Source of the DNA: a virus
Length of the DNA: 64,000 nucleotides
Reading direction: 5' to 3' (one strand)
Virus record (IMG/VR): IMGVR_UViG_3300020385_000005
Location: 64,001 to 128,000 of that record
This document shows, in pieces, positions 55,381 through 63,281 of this stretch (positions are counted from its first letter, which is position 1; each line of letters opens with the position of its first letter). A program made the position numbers and the translations under genes. A model generated the notes under the pieces. The model worked only from the letters and a program-made list of their open reading frames with translations. It was not told the origin of the DNA and did not search any database.

Positions 55381-58300
55381 TTAGTTTCGATATCCTGTAA
55401 AGATTGAATCACCATTAGTGGTATCTACTTCGAAATGGGCGTCTTCGTGTGTCTTGGCTTTGCAGCCGTAAAAAATGATGTCACCTGCGCCACTATTGGT
55501 TATAATATCGGCCATGTCAATTTCGAACGGACCGAGATGTGAGCTAATTTTTATGGTTGAAGGCATGATGACAGAATAAACACTAGAACCATGATCTTGC
55601 TGCTCAAATAGTCCACCGTCTCTTACTTCTAGGAGGTCAATATTGTCAGCATTGTTTTTGGCTTGTGTATCAAGTTGAGTGACTGCAGTTTTTAAATTGG
55701 TTCCATCAGCATAGTTAGCATCAGCTATAACAGTGTAAGTGCCATCACTATTAAGTCCAATTGCGGTTTCATGCGTGTCGGATAATGCTTGAAGAGCTGT
55801 GATATCAGTATCATTCGAACTGATGTTGCTCGCATTGGAGGATATACCAGAAGTATTCGTGCTGATTTCGCCATCGTTACTTGTAATCTGACTCTGTAGA
55901 CTCGTAAGCGTTGAAGCGTGAGAAGACTGAGTAGAGGTAAGACTGTTAATACTCGTTGTGTGAGATCCGATACTGCTAGTATTGGAGGCTACATCTGTTT
56001 CAAGATTATCAATGTCGCTCTCAGCAGCAGTCATCCTGGTACCGAGATTTGATATATCAGTATCGTTTGAACTGATGTTGCTTTCAGCAGAACCTATACG
56101 AGTCGTAAGACCTGCAATGTCAGTGTCATTACTTTGAATGGCGGCCAAGTTAGAGGTTATATCAGAGTCATTCGTACTAATGTTACTAGCATTAGTGCTG
56201 ATTGAACTGGCGTTGGTACTGATACTCGATGTATTAGTGGCCACATCAGACTCTAGGTCATCTATATCACCTTCAGCCGCTGTCATCCTGGTACCAAGAC
56301 CTGAGATGTCAGTATCGTTACTCTGGATTGCCGCTAAGTTGCTAGTGATGTCTCCATCATTTGCTGTAATTTGGGTTTGCAATCCAGTAATTGCAGAGGA
56401 GGTGCCTAATTCAGAAGCAACATTAGTTGCTAAAGTTGAATCTGAAGAAACAGAAGAGATGAAACCAGCGTTTGTGCTTAATGAACTAGCAATAACGCTG
56501 TTAACTGCATCTGCTCCAGCAGCTCCAGTTGGGCCTTGAATACCTTGAGGACCAGTTTGACCCTGGATGCCTTGAATTCCGTTAACGCCATTGGCGCCAG
56601 CAGGTCCGGTGTCACCAGTATCGCCTTTAAGTCCAGTTGCGCCTTGTGAACCTTGAGGTCCAGTGTCACCTTGGGGGCCTTGAATTCCCTGAGTTCCATT
56701 CGAACCAGCAGTTCCTGTAACTCCTGCGGGACCAGTAGCGCCCGTTTGACCCTTAGGGCCTGTAGCGCCGGTTTCTCCTTGAACTCCAGTTGCGCCTGTA
56801 GTCCCTTGAGCTCCAGTAACTCCTTGAGTTCCTTGGGTTCCCTGAAGTCCGGTTGGACCTCTAGCGCCTTCGATACCTTGACTACCAGTCGTTCCTTGAA
56901 CCCCGGTAGGGCCAGTAATGCCTACAGCGCCAGTCAAACCTGCTGGACCTGTAGCACCCTGAAGACCAGTTGCACCTGTTTCGCCTTTGACGCCAGCTGT
57001 TCCAGTGACACCAGCGATACCTTGTGGTCCTGTTGCACCTTGAATTCCTGCGGCTCCTGTTTCACCTTTAGCGCCTGTTGTACCAGTTGAGCCCTGGGCA
57101 CCAGTCACCCCTATGGGACCTTGAGCTCCAGTTGCGCCCTGGAGACCAGTAGAGCCTGTATTACCTTTAGCACCAGTCACCCCTTGAATTCCTTGAGAGC
57201 CTGTGGTGCCTTGAGGTCCTACAGCGCCTGTATCGCCTGTATCACCTTTAACACCAGTAAACTGACCGAGATCAGACCAATCATTGCCATCATACATGAC
57301 TATATGTAAATCAAGATTCGTACTTGAAAGAATACTGCCTGCGTTAGCATTTCTTGTATCTGAAGTTACAACAAAGAAATAAACATCAGTGCTTGAAGCA
57401 TTAGAGTTATTTTGGACAGCCAAAACTTTTGCATCGCTTAAGACACCAGAATCATCAACGCTAAAGGCTTGACCTCTAGGTCCTTGCGAACCAGCGATAC
57501 CGTTTGTTCCTGCAGTACCTTGAGGGCCTGTAATACCTTGCGCACCTTGAGGGCCTGTAGCGCCTGTTGGCCCAGCCACTCCTTCAGCACCTTGAGGGCC
57601 TGTAACGCCGCGAGAACCTACAGAGCCTTCAACTCCAGTTGCGCCGGTAGCGCCTTGAAGACCTGTGGTTCCTGGAGTACCTGGGACACCTTGCGGTCCG
57701 GTAGGACCGGTAGCACCATCTGAACCTTGAAGCCCAGTAAGGCCAATGACGCCTTGCGGACCAGTGACGCCTTGAGCTCCTGTTGCTCCATTGGTTCCTG
57801 GATATCCAGTTGCACCACGAAGACCTGTTAGTCCAGTAATTCCTTGGGGCCCTGTTGGGCCTGCAGGGCCGGAAACACCAGGAACTCCAGTTGTTCCTGT
57901 GGGACCTTGAAAGCCTTGAGGGCCGGTTGCTCCGGCAGGACCAGTTGTTCCAGCGACTCCAGTCGGACCTTGAGGACCTTGGTCACCAGCTTGGCCTGTG
58001 GCACCAGTGGGTCCAACTTGACCCTGAACGCCGTCAGGTCCTGTAACGCCAGGGATTCCTTGTGGACCTGTCGGTCCGACTAATCCATCAAGACCGGGGT
58101 TCCCTGAAGGGCCTGTTGCGCCTCTAAGACCAGTTACTCCAGCAATACCTTGATCACCAGTCTGGCCTTTTACTCCGGTTACCCCAGCTACACCAGTAGG
58201 TCCAGCTGCCCCTTGGGGGCCTTCAGGTCCTGTAACACCAATAATACCTTGCGGACCGGTTTGTCCCGCTGCTCCTGTCGCTCCAACAGGGCCTGCTGCG

Positions 58301-58449
58301 CCTGTGGGACCTTGTGGCCCTGTGGGACCTTGACCGCCAGTACCTCCAGTGGAACCACCAATTTGTTCAATTACTTTATTTGTAATTTCGTTTATAAGAG
58401 AGTCGTCGATAGCGCCTCTACGTAAGTCGGTACGTCTTTTTGTAGCCAT
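55381..58449 (-). CDS. Collagen-like fibre protein with coiled-coil segment
   Basis: 1022 residues. Gly-X-Y triplets ([18 protein letters not shown] and the like) run at about residues 37-326 and 396-650, with a globular, non-collagen insert between ([13 protein letters not shown] to [13 protein letters not shown]). Residues about 680-870 are short heptad-like repeats rich in Asn, Ser, Thr and Ile ([19 protein letters not shown]), which should form a trimeric coiled coil. A C-terminal domain of about 120 residues (ending FTGYRN) may be the tip. Phage collagen-like proteins form trimeric shafts in fibres. The many + strand frames opposite are mirror images of the triplets, not genes. Confidence 0.85.
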   Translation of the reverse strand: MATKRRTDLRRGAIDDSLINEITNKVIEQIGGSTGGTGGQGPTGPQGPTGAAGPVGATGAAGQTGPQGIIGVTGPEGPQGAAGPTGVAGVTGVKGQTGDQGIAGVTGLRGATGPSGNPGLDGLVGPTGPQGIPGVTGPDGVQGQVGPTGATGQAGDQGPQGPTGVAGTTGPAGATGPQGFQGPTGTTGVPGVSGPAGPTGPQGITGLTGLRGATGYPGTNGATGAQGVTGPQGVIGLTGLQGSDGATGPTGPQGVPGTPGTTGLQGATGATGVEGSVGSRGVTGPQGAEGVAGPTGATGPQGAQGITGPQGTAGTNGIAGSQGPRGQAFSVDDSGVLSDAKVLAVQNNSNASSTDVYFFVVTSDTRNANAGSILSSTNLDLHIVMYDGNDWSDLGQFTGVKGDTGDTGAVGPQGTTGSQGIQGVTGAKGNTGSTGLQGATGAQGPIGVTGAQGSTGTTGAKGETGAAGIQGATGPQGIAGVTGTAGVKGETGATGLQGATGPAGLTGAVGITGPTGVQGTTGSQGIEGARGPTGLQGTQGTQGVTGAQGTTGATGVQGETGATGPKGQTGATGPAGVTGTAGSNGTQGIQGPQGDTGPQGSQGATGLKGDTGDTGPAGANGVNGIQGIQGQTGPQGIQGPTGAAGADAVNSVIASSLSTNAGFISSVSSDSTLATNVASELGTSSAITGLQTQITANDGDITSNLAAIQSNDTDISGLGTRMTAAEGDIDDLESDVATNTSSISTNASSISTNASNISTNDSDITSNLAAIQSNDTDIAGLTTRIGSAESNISSNDTDISNLGTRMTAAESDIDNLETDVASNTSSIGSHTTSINSLTSTQSSHASTLTSLQSQITSNDGEISTNTSGISSNASNISSNDTDITALQALSDTHETAIGLNSDGTYTVIADANYADGTNLKTAVTQLDTQAKNNADNIDLLEVRDGGLFEQQDHGSSVYSVIMPSTIKISSHLGPFEIDMADIITNSGAGDIIFYGCKAKTHEDAHFEVDTTNGDSIFTGYRN
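56500..57262 (-). repeat. Collagen-like Gly-X-Y repeat block 2
   Basis: About 84 Gly-X-Y triplets (residues about 396-650), starting [13 protein letters not shown] and ending [12 protein letters not shown]. It is separated from block 1 by a globular insert of about 70 residues. Confidence 0.82.
57470..58341 (-). repeat. Collagen-like Gly-X-Y repeat block 1
   Basis: About 97 Gly-X-Y triplets (residues about 37-326), with X often Pro, Ala, Val or Gln and Y often Thr or Gln. The block is richer in G and C than its surroundings because of the Gly/Pro codons. It ends at GPRGQAFSV. Confidence 0.85.
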
Positions 58450-58461
58450 TTTAAATTCCTT

Positions 58462-58884
58462 TTAAGCTAGAGTGTAACGAGCAAGTAGTACGGGAGTGTC
58501 AATGTCACTATGCCGCCTAGGCAAATCTTCGAGTCGCCACATGAGCTCGACTTTAGTACTATCGATAACTTTGTAATCGCCCTTAGAATTAGGATCTGCT
58601 GGATTGAGATTTGGAGACAAAGTTAATCCATCAAGGATAATCATAAGCGTATTTACTCGAGCAGGAGATGGTAGAGTAATATCTTTTAAAGCTGTTTGAA
58701 GCTCAATCAGTTCTTGACCTGTTGGAATGCTACTGTCTGAATTCAGAAGCGTTCCATCCCAAGCTGGGAATTGATCACTTAAATCATAAGTATGCGTTCT
58801 TTGATTATCATCGTAAACATTAACTGTATTAACTTCTATCTGAGAATTGTCTATATTAACTAGACCTGGATACACGACGGCCAT
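58462..58884 (-). CDS. Small structural protein of the fibre cassette
   Basis: 140 residues, beta-rich, no membrane segment (VVYPGLVNIDNSQIEVN at the start; VELMWRLEDLPRRHSDIDTP near the end). Its ATG has taggaga upstream. It lies between the collagen-like gene and the 123-residue gene, each a few to 37 bases away. Not recognised; an adaptor or capping role in fibre assembly is likely from context. Confidence 0.6.
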   Translation of the reverse strand: MAVVYPGLVNIDNSQIEVNTVNVYDDNQRTHTYDLSDQFPAWDGTLLNSDSSIPTGQELIELQTALKDITLPSPARVNTLMIILDGLTLSPNLNPADPNSKGDYKVIDSTKVELMWRLEDLPRRHSDIDTPVLLARYTLA

Positions 58885-58921
58885 GAGTTCTCTCCTATTG
58901 ATTATTGGTATTTATAAAAAA

Positions 58922-59293
58922 TTATTGATTCCTACTAGTATACAGTGCATGAATCTCTTTTGTCGATAAGTCTGAAACGTTTACAATAGTAAGTTCATTG
59001 CCATCGGCACTTATAAAATATCCAGGGCCAGAATCCTCAAGAGAGGATAATTTTGATAAAGATGTTCCATCAACAAATATCATTGTATTTGTAAGAAAAT
59101 CTACATTGATAGGATGATCTAAAGAAACTGTTGTATTATCTGCAAATTTATTAGGATCTATAGAATAATAAGCAGGAAGTGCTTTGATAATTTCTTCATG
59201 AGTGCTCGTTTTGTTAACATTCAAAGTGTCTATTACGATATCGCTATCTTTTATTAAAGTAGAATGAGAAGAATTGTTTGAATGTGTCGCCAT
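58922..59293 (-). CDS. Small structural protein of the fibre cassette
   Basis: 123 residues, Ser/Thr/Asn-rich at the N-terminus (THSNNSSHSTLIKDSDIVID) and beta-rich afterwards (NTMIFVDGTSLSKLSSLED). It is the first gene of the fibre cassette and starts just 12 bases after the dnaE middle gene ends. The stretch up to its ATG has aaagga. Not recognised; it may pair with the 140-residue neighbour. Confidence 0.58.
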   Translation of the reverse strand: MATHSNNSSHSTLIKDSDIVIDTLNVNKTSTHEEIIKALPAYYSIDPNKFADNTTVSLDHPINVDFLTNTMIFVDGTSLSKLSSLEDSGPGYFISADGNELTIVNVSDLSTKEIHALYTSRNQ

Positions 59294-59305
59294 AAAAAAA
59301 TCCTT

Positions 59306-60925
59306 TTAGCTTTTTAATTTTAAGTTTCGTTGATATATAGCATCAATTTCAAGCATTTTGTTATTTAAAGTTAAAAAATTATGATCGATAGTGCAATCAA
59401 CGTAAGAGTGGTTATCGAAGGTGTATCTAAAAACTTTTTTGACCCCTTGAGTGTGCCACTGAGTTACTGTTTGAAAATGATATTTATCACTTTTTGTATT
59501 GTACGATAGCACGTTAACAGGTTTTTTTTCTGCAACAATATCTTTTATCGCAAAAAGACCTTGATCTGTTTGAATTTGAGTGTTTGCAGCTAAACAATAA
59601 TCAGCAAAGCCAACAAGATTGTCCCACAGCTCTTTACTGTAAGTTTCAGAAAGTCCTCCAATTGAAATGCACCCATCAACAAATTGTTCTTTATAGGTGT
59701 TTAAAACATCTACTTTTTTCTTGCCCATAGCACGTCTAATATCGTCAGCTTCTTTAGGAGTGAAGCCTGCTATCTTAGAGCAAATATCCATTACTTGCTC
59801 TTGATAAACCAAAGTCCAATAAGAACTTTTTAAAATTTCTGCAATATTTTCTGGAAGTTCATCAGGTGGGCAATCATTATATTTATTTATAATGTACTGC
59901 TTATCAAGTCCTGCTTGAAGTGGGCCAGGACGATTCAATGCAGAAATAGCAGATAAATCTTCTATAGATTTTGGTTTAATTTTTATAATTAACTCTTTAG
60001 CCATACCCGATGTTTCCATTTGGAAGACACCAGTAAGCAATCCTTTTTCTAAAGTATTGTAAGTTTGATTATCAAAATCAGGAATTGCATATGGATTTAT
60101 TTCAATGTCATGATTATCTTTTATTAAAGAAACGCATTCTTTTATAATAGAAAGAGTATCTATTCCTAAGAAATCAAATTTAATCAAACCTAATTCTTCA
60201 CACTCATCTTTATCAAATTGAGTTATGCGGTCTGCTTTTTTATTTTTCCATAAAGGTACAATATCATCTATGTCGGAATCACTAATGATTATACCAGCAG
60301 CATGAATCCCAAAGTTAGCCACCATACCTTCTATTCTATCTGCGAATTCTAAAAACTCTAGATAGCGAGGATCTTCTTGAACTTCAGGGTTCATTTCTAG
60401 AACTTCATCTAATGTTGCTTCTTTTCCAAATTTAGGTGGAGGAATTTTTTTAAGTAATTCACTTAAATCTTCTGATTCTTTTTCAGTTATACGATAATAA
60501 GAGCGCGCAAGACTTTTAGGTTTAAAAGTTCCGTGCGTAATGATATTAGCGACTTTGTCTTCACCCCAGTAGTCTATACACCACTGGATAGCAGTTTCAC
60601 GATCCAAAGCATCGTGATCGATATCTATGTCCGGAGGAGAGCCATTAATAGTATTGGATCTGGCTTTTTCAAAATCAAACTGATTAGTAAGGCCAGTTAT
60701 ATAAAGTATAATACTGTTGTGCGGGTTGTCTTCGAAGAAGGGAAGTTCTGGTGGGTTTTTATTAAAGTTAGCAATAGCCCAGAGACAATCGTTAATCTTT
60801 TGAAGATCATCTAGGGCTGACATTTTAATTTCAAACTCCAGATAATCTGGATCAACTTGAATATATCTTGTATCTATTATATAAGGGTCTATACCCTCTA
60901 GTATTTCTTTTCTTTTTTGATCCAT
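59306..60925 (-). CDS. dnaE: DNA polymerase III alpha, middle piece with N-terminal split intein
   Basis: 539 residues. Residues 1-95 have no clear match to DnaE. The palm active site follows: SPPDIDIDHD with D99 and D101, and KFDFLGIDTL with D251, the three metal-binding Asp residues. Then come GIHAAGIIISD, ALNRPGPLQAG, LVYQEQVMDICSKIAGF, EADDIRRAMGKKK and ELWDNLVGFADY, all DnaE motifs. The last 96 residues (C444 to the stop) are an N-terminal split intein. The extein ends in ADY. It lies 7.7 kb upstream of the matching C-terminal piece, with the fibre genes between, and about 1 kb downstream of the N-terminal piece. The start has a weak site (gagg, 11-14 bases ahead). Confidence 0.9.
   Translation of the reverse strand: MDQKRKEILEGIDPYIIDTRYIQVDPDYLEFEIKMSALDDLQKINDCLWAIANFNKNPPELPFFEDNPHNSIILYITGLTNQFDFEKARSNTINGSPPDIDIDHDALDRETAIQWCIDYWGEDKVANIITHGTFKPKSLARSYYRITEKESEDLSELLKKIPPPKFGKEATLDEVLEMNPEVQEDPRYLEFLEFADRIEGMVANFGIHAAGIIISDSDIDDIVPLWKNKKADRITQFDKDECEELGLIKFDFLGIDTLSIIKECVSLIKDNHDIEINPYAIPDFDNQTYNTLEKGLLTGVFQMETSGMAKELIIKIKPKSIEDLSAISALNRPGPLQAGLDKQYIINKYNDCPPDELPENIAEILKSSYWTLVYQEQVMDICSKIAGFTPKEADDIRRAMGKKKVDVLNTYKEQFVDGCISIGGLSETYSKELWDNLVGFADYCLAANTQIQTDQGLFAIKDIVAEKKPVNVLSYNTKSDKYHFQTVTQWHTQGVKKVFRYTFDNHSYVDCTIDHNFLTLNNKMLEIDAIYQRNLKLKS
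59309..59596 (-). other. N-terminal split intein (IntN), last 96 residues of the dnaE middle piece
   Basis: Starts at C444 with CLAANTQIQTDQGLFAIKDI, like the CLSYETEIL start of cyanobacterial DnaE IntN. Later blocks are VLSYNTKSDKY, TVTQWHTQGVKKVFRY and block B (TIDHNFLT, with T69 and H72 of the intein), ending MLEIDAIYQRNLKLKS and a stop. It has 96 residues, against about 102 for Npu and 123 for Ssp. No homing endonuclease is present. Confidence 0.92.
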
Positions 60926-60958
60926 AAATAAGGAGTCCTCATGTTTAAAAGATGGATG

Positions 60959-61363
60959 TTACCTAGTGTTCGTAGGTGTAAGAACGGGTGTCAAGTAAGA
61001 GTGATAAACTTCTAAGAAAGTGTTATCGTCAGATATAGCTATGCTACACGTTTCTCGGCCCCATATATAAAACCCCCAATGGTTTGTAACTAGCTGGTTT
61101 CGAAATTGAAGCTGCTTTCCAAACCAATCTGAAACAATCCAGAATTGCATTGGAGATCTATAACTAGGGTCAGCTGAAGGGTTGTTGTAAAAATCTGAAG
61201 AATACAGCTCTTCAGAAATCATAAATAAATCTGCATACCAAGAGTATTCAAGAAGATTCCAGTCACGTTGCGATTTGTCTAGTAGATCTCTAATTAGTTG
61301 CCCACAGGGGGCTAATATATGTTTGCTTTTAAAATCTGCAATCTTTAAAGATGTGTCATTCAT
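60959..61363 (-). CDS. Hypothetical protein
   Basis: 134 residues, rich in Trp, Phe and Tyr (WNLLEYSWYADLFMISEELY, QFWIVSDWFGKQL, HWGFYIWGRETC), with no signal peptide. Not recognised. It is the last of the small genes between the first and second dnaE pieces and overlaps the gene upstream by eight bases. A stop followed by 33 bases precedes the dnaE middle gene. Confidence 0.55.
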   Translation of the reverse strand: MNDTSLKIADFKSKHILAPCGQLIRDLLDKSQRDWNLLEYSWYADLFMISEELYSSDFYNNPSADPSYRSPMQFWIVSDWFGKQLQFRNQLVTNHWGFYIWGRETCSIAISDDNTFLEVYHSYLTPVLTPTNTR

Positions 61364-61646
61364 TATCCGGCACCATTAATTCCAGATTCGAACACATGGG
61401 TTTTCCTGGATTTAATCTAACATCCATATAAAAAGCAGCTAAGTTGACATGTCTGCTAGTAGTTGCAGATATAAAACTATTATTAGCAACTGTATAATCG
61501 TATAGTATTTTTTGGCCATCAGAAGTTGTAGTTCCAATAAGGAGCTTATAGCTATAAAGATTATGGCCATCAGTCCAATAGTTGTTGGTGTAACTTTTAG
61601 CGGGAGCGTTGTTTCGCCAAAACTTTGGAACAAGATCAAGCTTCAT
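61356..61646 (-). CDS. Hypothetical phage protein
   Basis: 96 residues. The sequence has a pattern I recall in short unnamed phage proteins: a WTDGHNLYSYKLLIG strand pair, LYDYTVANNSFIS, then TTSRHVNLA. It may be a small beta-rich protein of early genes. No function can be given. Its start overlaps the end of the 34-residue membrane gene by 11 bases. Confidence 0.5.
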   Translation of the reverse strand: MKLDLVPKFWRNNAPAKSYTNNYWTDGHNLYSYKLLIGTTTSDGQKILYDYTVANNSFISATTSRHVNLAAFYMDVRLNPGKPMCSNLELMVPDNE

Positions 61647-61740
61647 GTTGTTTCCTAAATATCTTTTTAAATATTGCTAATAATGGTGCAAGAAGCAAAA
61701 GCTCTAATCCGCAAGCTTTAAAATAAGTGGAACAAATCAT
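61636..61740 (-). CDS. Very small membrane protein (34 residues)
   Basis: An ATG-started frame of 34 residues with one membrane helix (LELLLLAPLLAIF, about residues 12-24) and a basic end (KKIFRKQHEA). The start overlaps the previous stop (ATGA) and the stop lies inside the next gene's start, the normal packing of this operon. That fit is the main support. It could be a small membrane regulator; function unknown. Confidence 0.5.
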   Translation of the reverse strand: MICSTYFKACGLELLLLAPLLAIFKKIFRKQHEA

Positions 61741-61934
61741 TTAGCAGTTTTCCAATCAGTGTAATTGGTAAAATCGCCTTTAACAATTCGAACATCTTGT
61801 CGGTTAGTAAGACGTCTGTACTCTCTTGCATCAGAACGAGTTGCATGCAAAGTTCTGTTTTTTACAGTAATAAGTGTGCCGTTATTATCCATAATAGCAT
61901 AAAGGGTAGTAGCACATGTATTTAATACATTCAT
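61737..61934 (-). CDS. Small hypothetical protein
   Basis: 65 residues, basic (RTLHATRSDAREYRRLTNRQ), with a beta-rich start (LYAIMDNNGTLITVKNR). The start has aaggaaaa about six bases before it and lies 18 bases after the end of the dnaE N-terminal piece. It resembles small nucleic-acid-binding phage proteins in size and charge only; not recognised. Confidence 0.5.
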   Translation of the reverse strand: MNVLNTCATTLYAIMDNNGTLITVKNRTLHATRSDAREYRRLTNRQDVRIVKGDFTNYTDWKTAK

Positions 61935-61952
61935 TATATTTTCCTTGCTCCG

Positions 61953-63281
61953 TCAAAACGGAATTGAATATTTGTCGGCTTTATAAGCCATCTCTTTATC
62001 AAAAATAAGCGGTGTGGCACCACGACCTTCATTCAAAAATCTCTCAAAGATTAATCCGTATTTTATAGGATCCACTTCGGTTATTCCAAGCGCATACGCT
62101 ATAAGAGATCCAGCAGCAGACCCTCTTCCAGGACCATGTAAGACGCCTCGTTCTCTAGCGCCGTTCATAAATTGTGCGACGATAAGTAAGTAGTCAGCAA
62201 AGCCCATTTTTTTAATGACGTTTAATTCATAATTCAAACGGTCCCTATATTCTTGTGTTGGCATTTGACCAAACCTATTAAACAATCCATGTTGACTTTC
62301 AATCTCTAGAAAAGAGATATCAGTATATCCTTCTGGAATGTCTTTATATTTAGGGTACCTATTCATTCTGTCCATAAAATATGAATCGGAGTCAATCATG
62401 TCAGCAAGCGTTACTGTGTTAGAGATAACATCATAAGGCATACCTTGAGCAGATGCTTCATTCCACATCCAGTCATGATCTGCCATATGAACTTTTATTT
62501 CACCGAAAGTAAATCTTTTAGGATTCGATAAAGTAGTTTTGGTTTGCATACATAAAGCAGCTTCATGATGCATTTTATCGTGTTCGTAGGCATAATGACA
62601 ATCATTCGTCACGATCATAGGGAAATTATTTTTTAAAGCAATTTGTTGCAAAACTTTATTAACAGCTTGCTGTTCTTCTTCTCTATGAAGTTGCAATTCG
62701 ACAATAAAGCGATCCTTAAAGATTGATCTGTGATGATGGATTAATTTTTCTGCTTGGGTTATCTCATTGTTAAGAATCAATTGAGAAGCGCGACTACCTA
62801 AGCAAGTAGTCGTAGCTATGATTCCTTCAGAATGATCAGCTAATAGAGCGTCATCTATACGAGGTTTTCTATAGAAACCAGTAGTATAAGCTTTAGAAGA
62901 AAGTTTAATTAAATTGTGCAGTCCAATGTTATTTTGAGCTAAAAGTATTAAGTGGTAATAGCTTTTACCCATTTCATCTGGTTCTTTTACTGTACGGTCA
63001 TTTACAGAGTAATAAGCTTCCATACCAATAATAGGTTTGATATTAGCTTTGTTACATTCTTTATAAAATCTGTAGCATCCAGAAATGTTACCATGATCAG
63101 TCATTGCAACAGCAGGTTGATTCATAGACTTTACGAAATTTGGAAGTCTAGAGACCTTGTTGATACCGTCAAGTAGAGAATATTCAGTATGTACGTGCAA
63201 ATGTACATACTTAGATTCATTATAATTAGAAGTTACATTTTCGTGGTGCGAATGTTTGTGAGTAGAGCAATCATGTGTCAT
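61953..63281 (-). CDS. dnaE: DNA polymerase III alpha, N-terminal piece (PHP domain and start of palm)
   Basis: 442 residues from the ATG at 63281, overlapping the recA stop by 11 bases; a longer frame runs back inside recA but is a shadow. A His-rich start (THKHSHHEN) leads into the PHP domain: YVHLHVHTEYSLLDG (H27, H29), AVAMTDHGNISG, IGMEAYY, TTTCLGS and TNDCHYA. The polymerase part begins YELNVIKKMGFADYLLIVAQF, then GVLHGPGRGSAAGSLIAYAL and GLIFERFLNEGRG. It stops 22 residues later, before the PDxDxD active site, which lies in the gene at 59306. No intein block is seen at this end. The PHP metal residues look present, so proofreading-type activity is possible. Confidence 0.88.
   Translation of the reverse strand: MTHDCSTHKHSHHENVTSNYNESKYVHLHVHTEYSLLDGINKVSRLPNFVKSMNQPAVAMTDHGNISGCYRFYKECNKANIKPIIGMEAYYSVNDRTVKEPDEMGKSYYHLILLAQNNIGLHNLIKLSSKAYTTGFYRKPRIDDALLADHSEGIIATTTCLGSRASQLILNNEITQAEKLIHHHRSIFKDRFIVELQLHREEEQQAVNKVLQQIALKNNFPMIVTNDCHYAYEHDKMHHEAALCMQTKTTLSNPKRFTFGEIKVHMADHDWMWNEASAQGMPYDVISNTVTLADMIDSDSYFMDRMNRYPKYKDIPEGYTDISFLEIESQHGLFNRFGQMPTQEYRDRLNYELNVIKKMGFADYLLIVAQFMNGARERGVLHGPGRGSAAGSLIAYALGITEVDPIKYGLIFERFLNEGRGATPLIFDKEMAYKADKYSIPF

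Noticed and set aside
56138-58425. Many + and - strand frames within the collagen-like gene, some Cys/Ser-rich
   Set aside because: These arise because Gly-X-Y codons read in other frames rarely give stops. They have no start-site context and no family pattern.
59306-61960. A second split intein at the break between the first and second dnaE pieces
   Set aside because: The first piece has no Cys/Ser-led block A or block B, and only 22 residues follow the conserved palm segment. The ARSNT sequence in the second piece is not enough.
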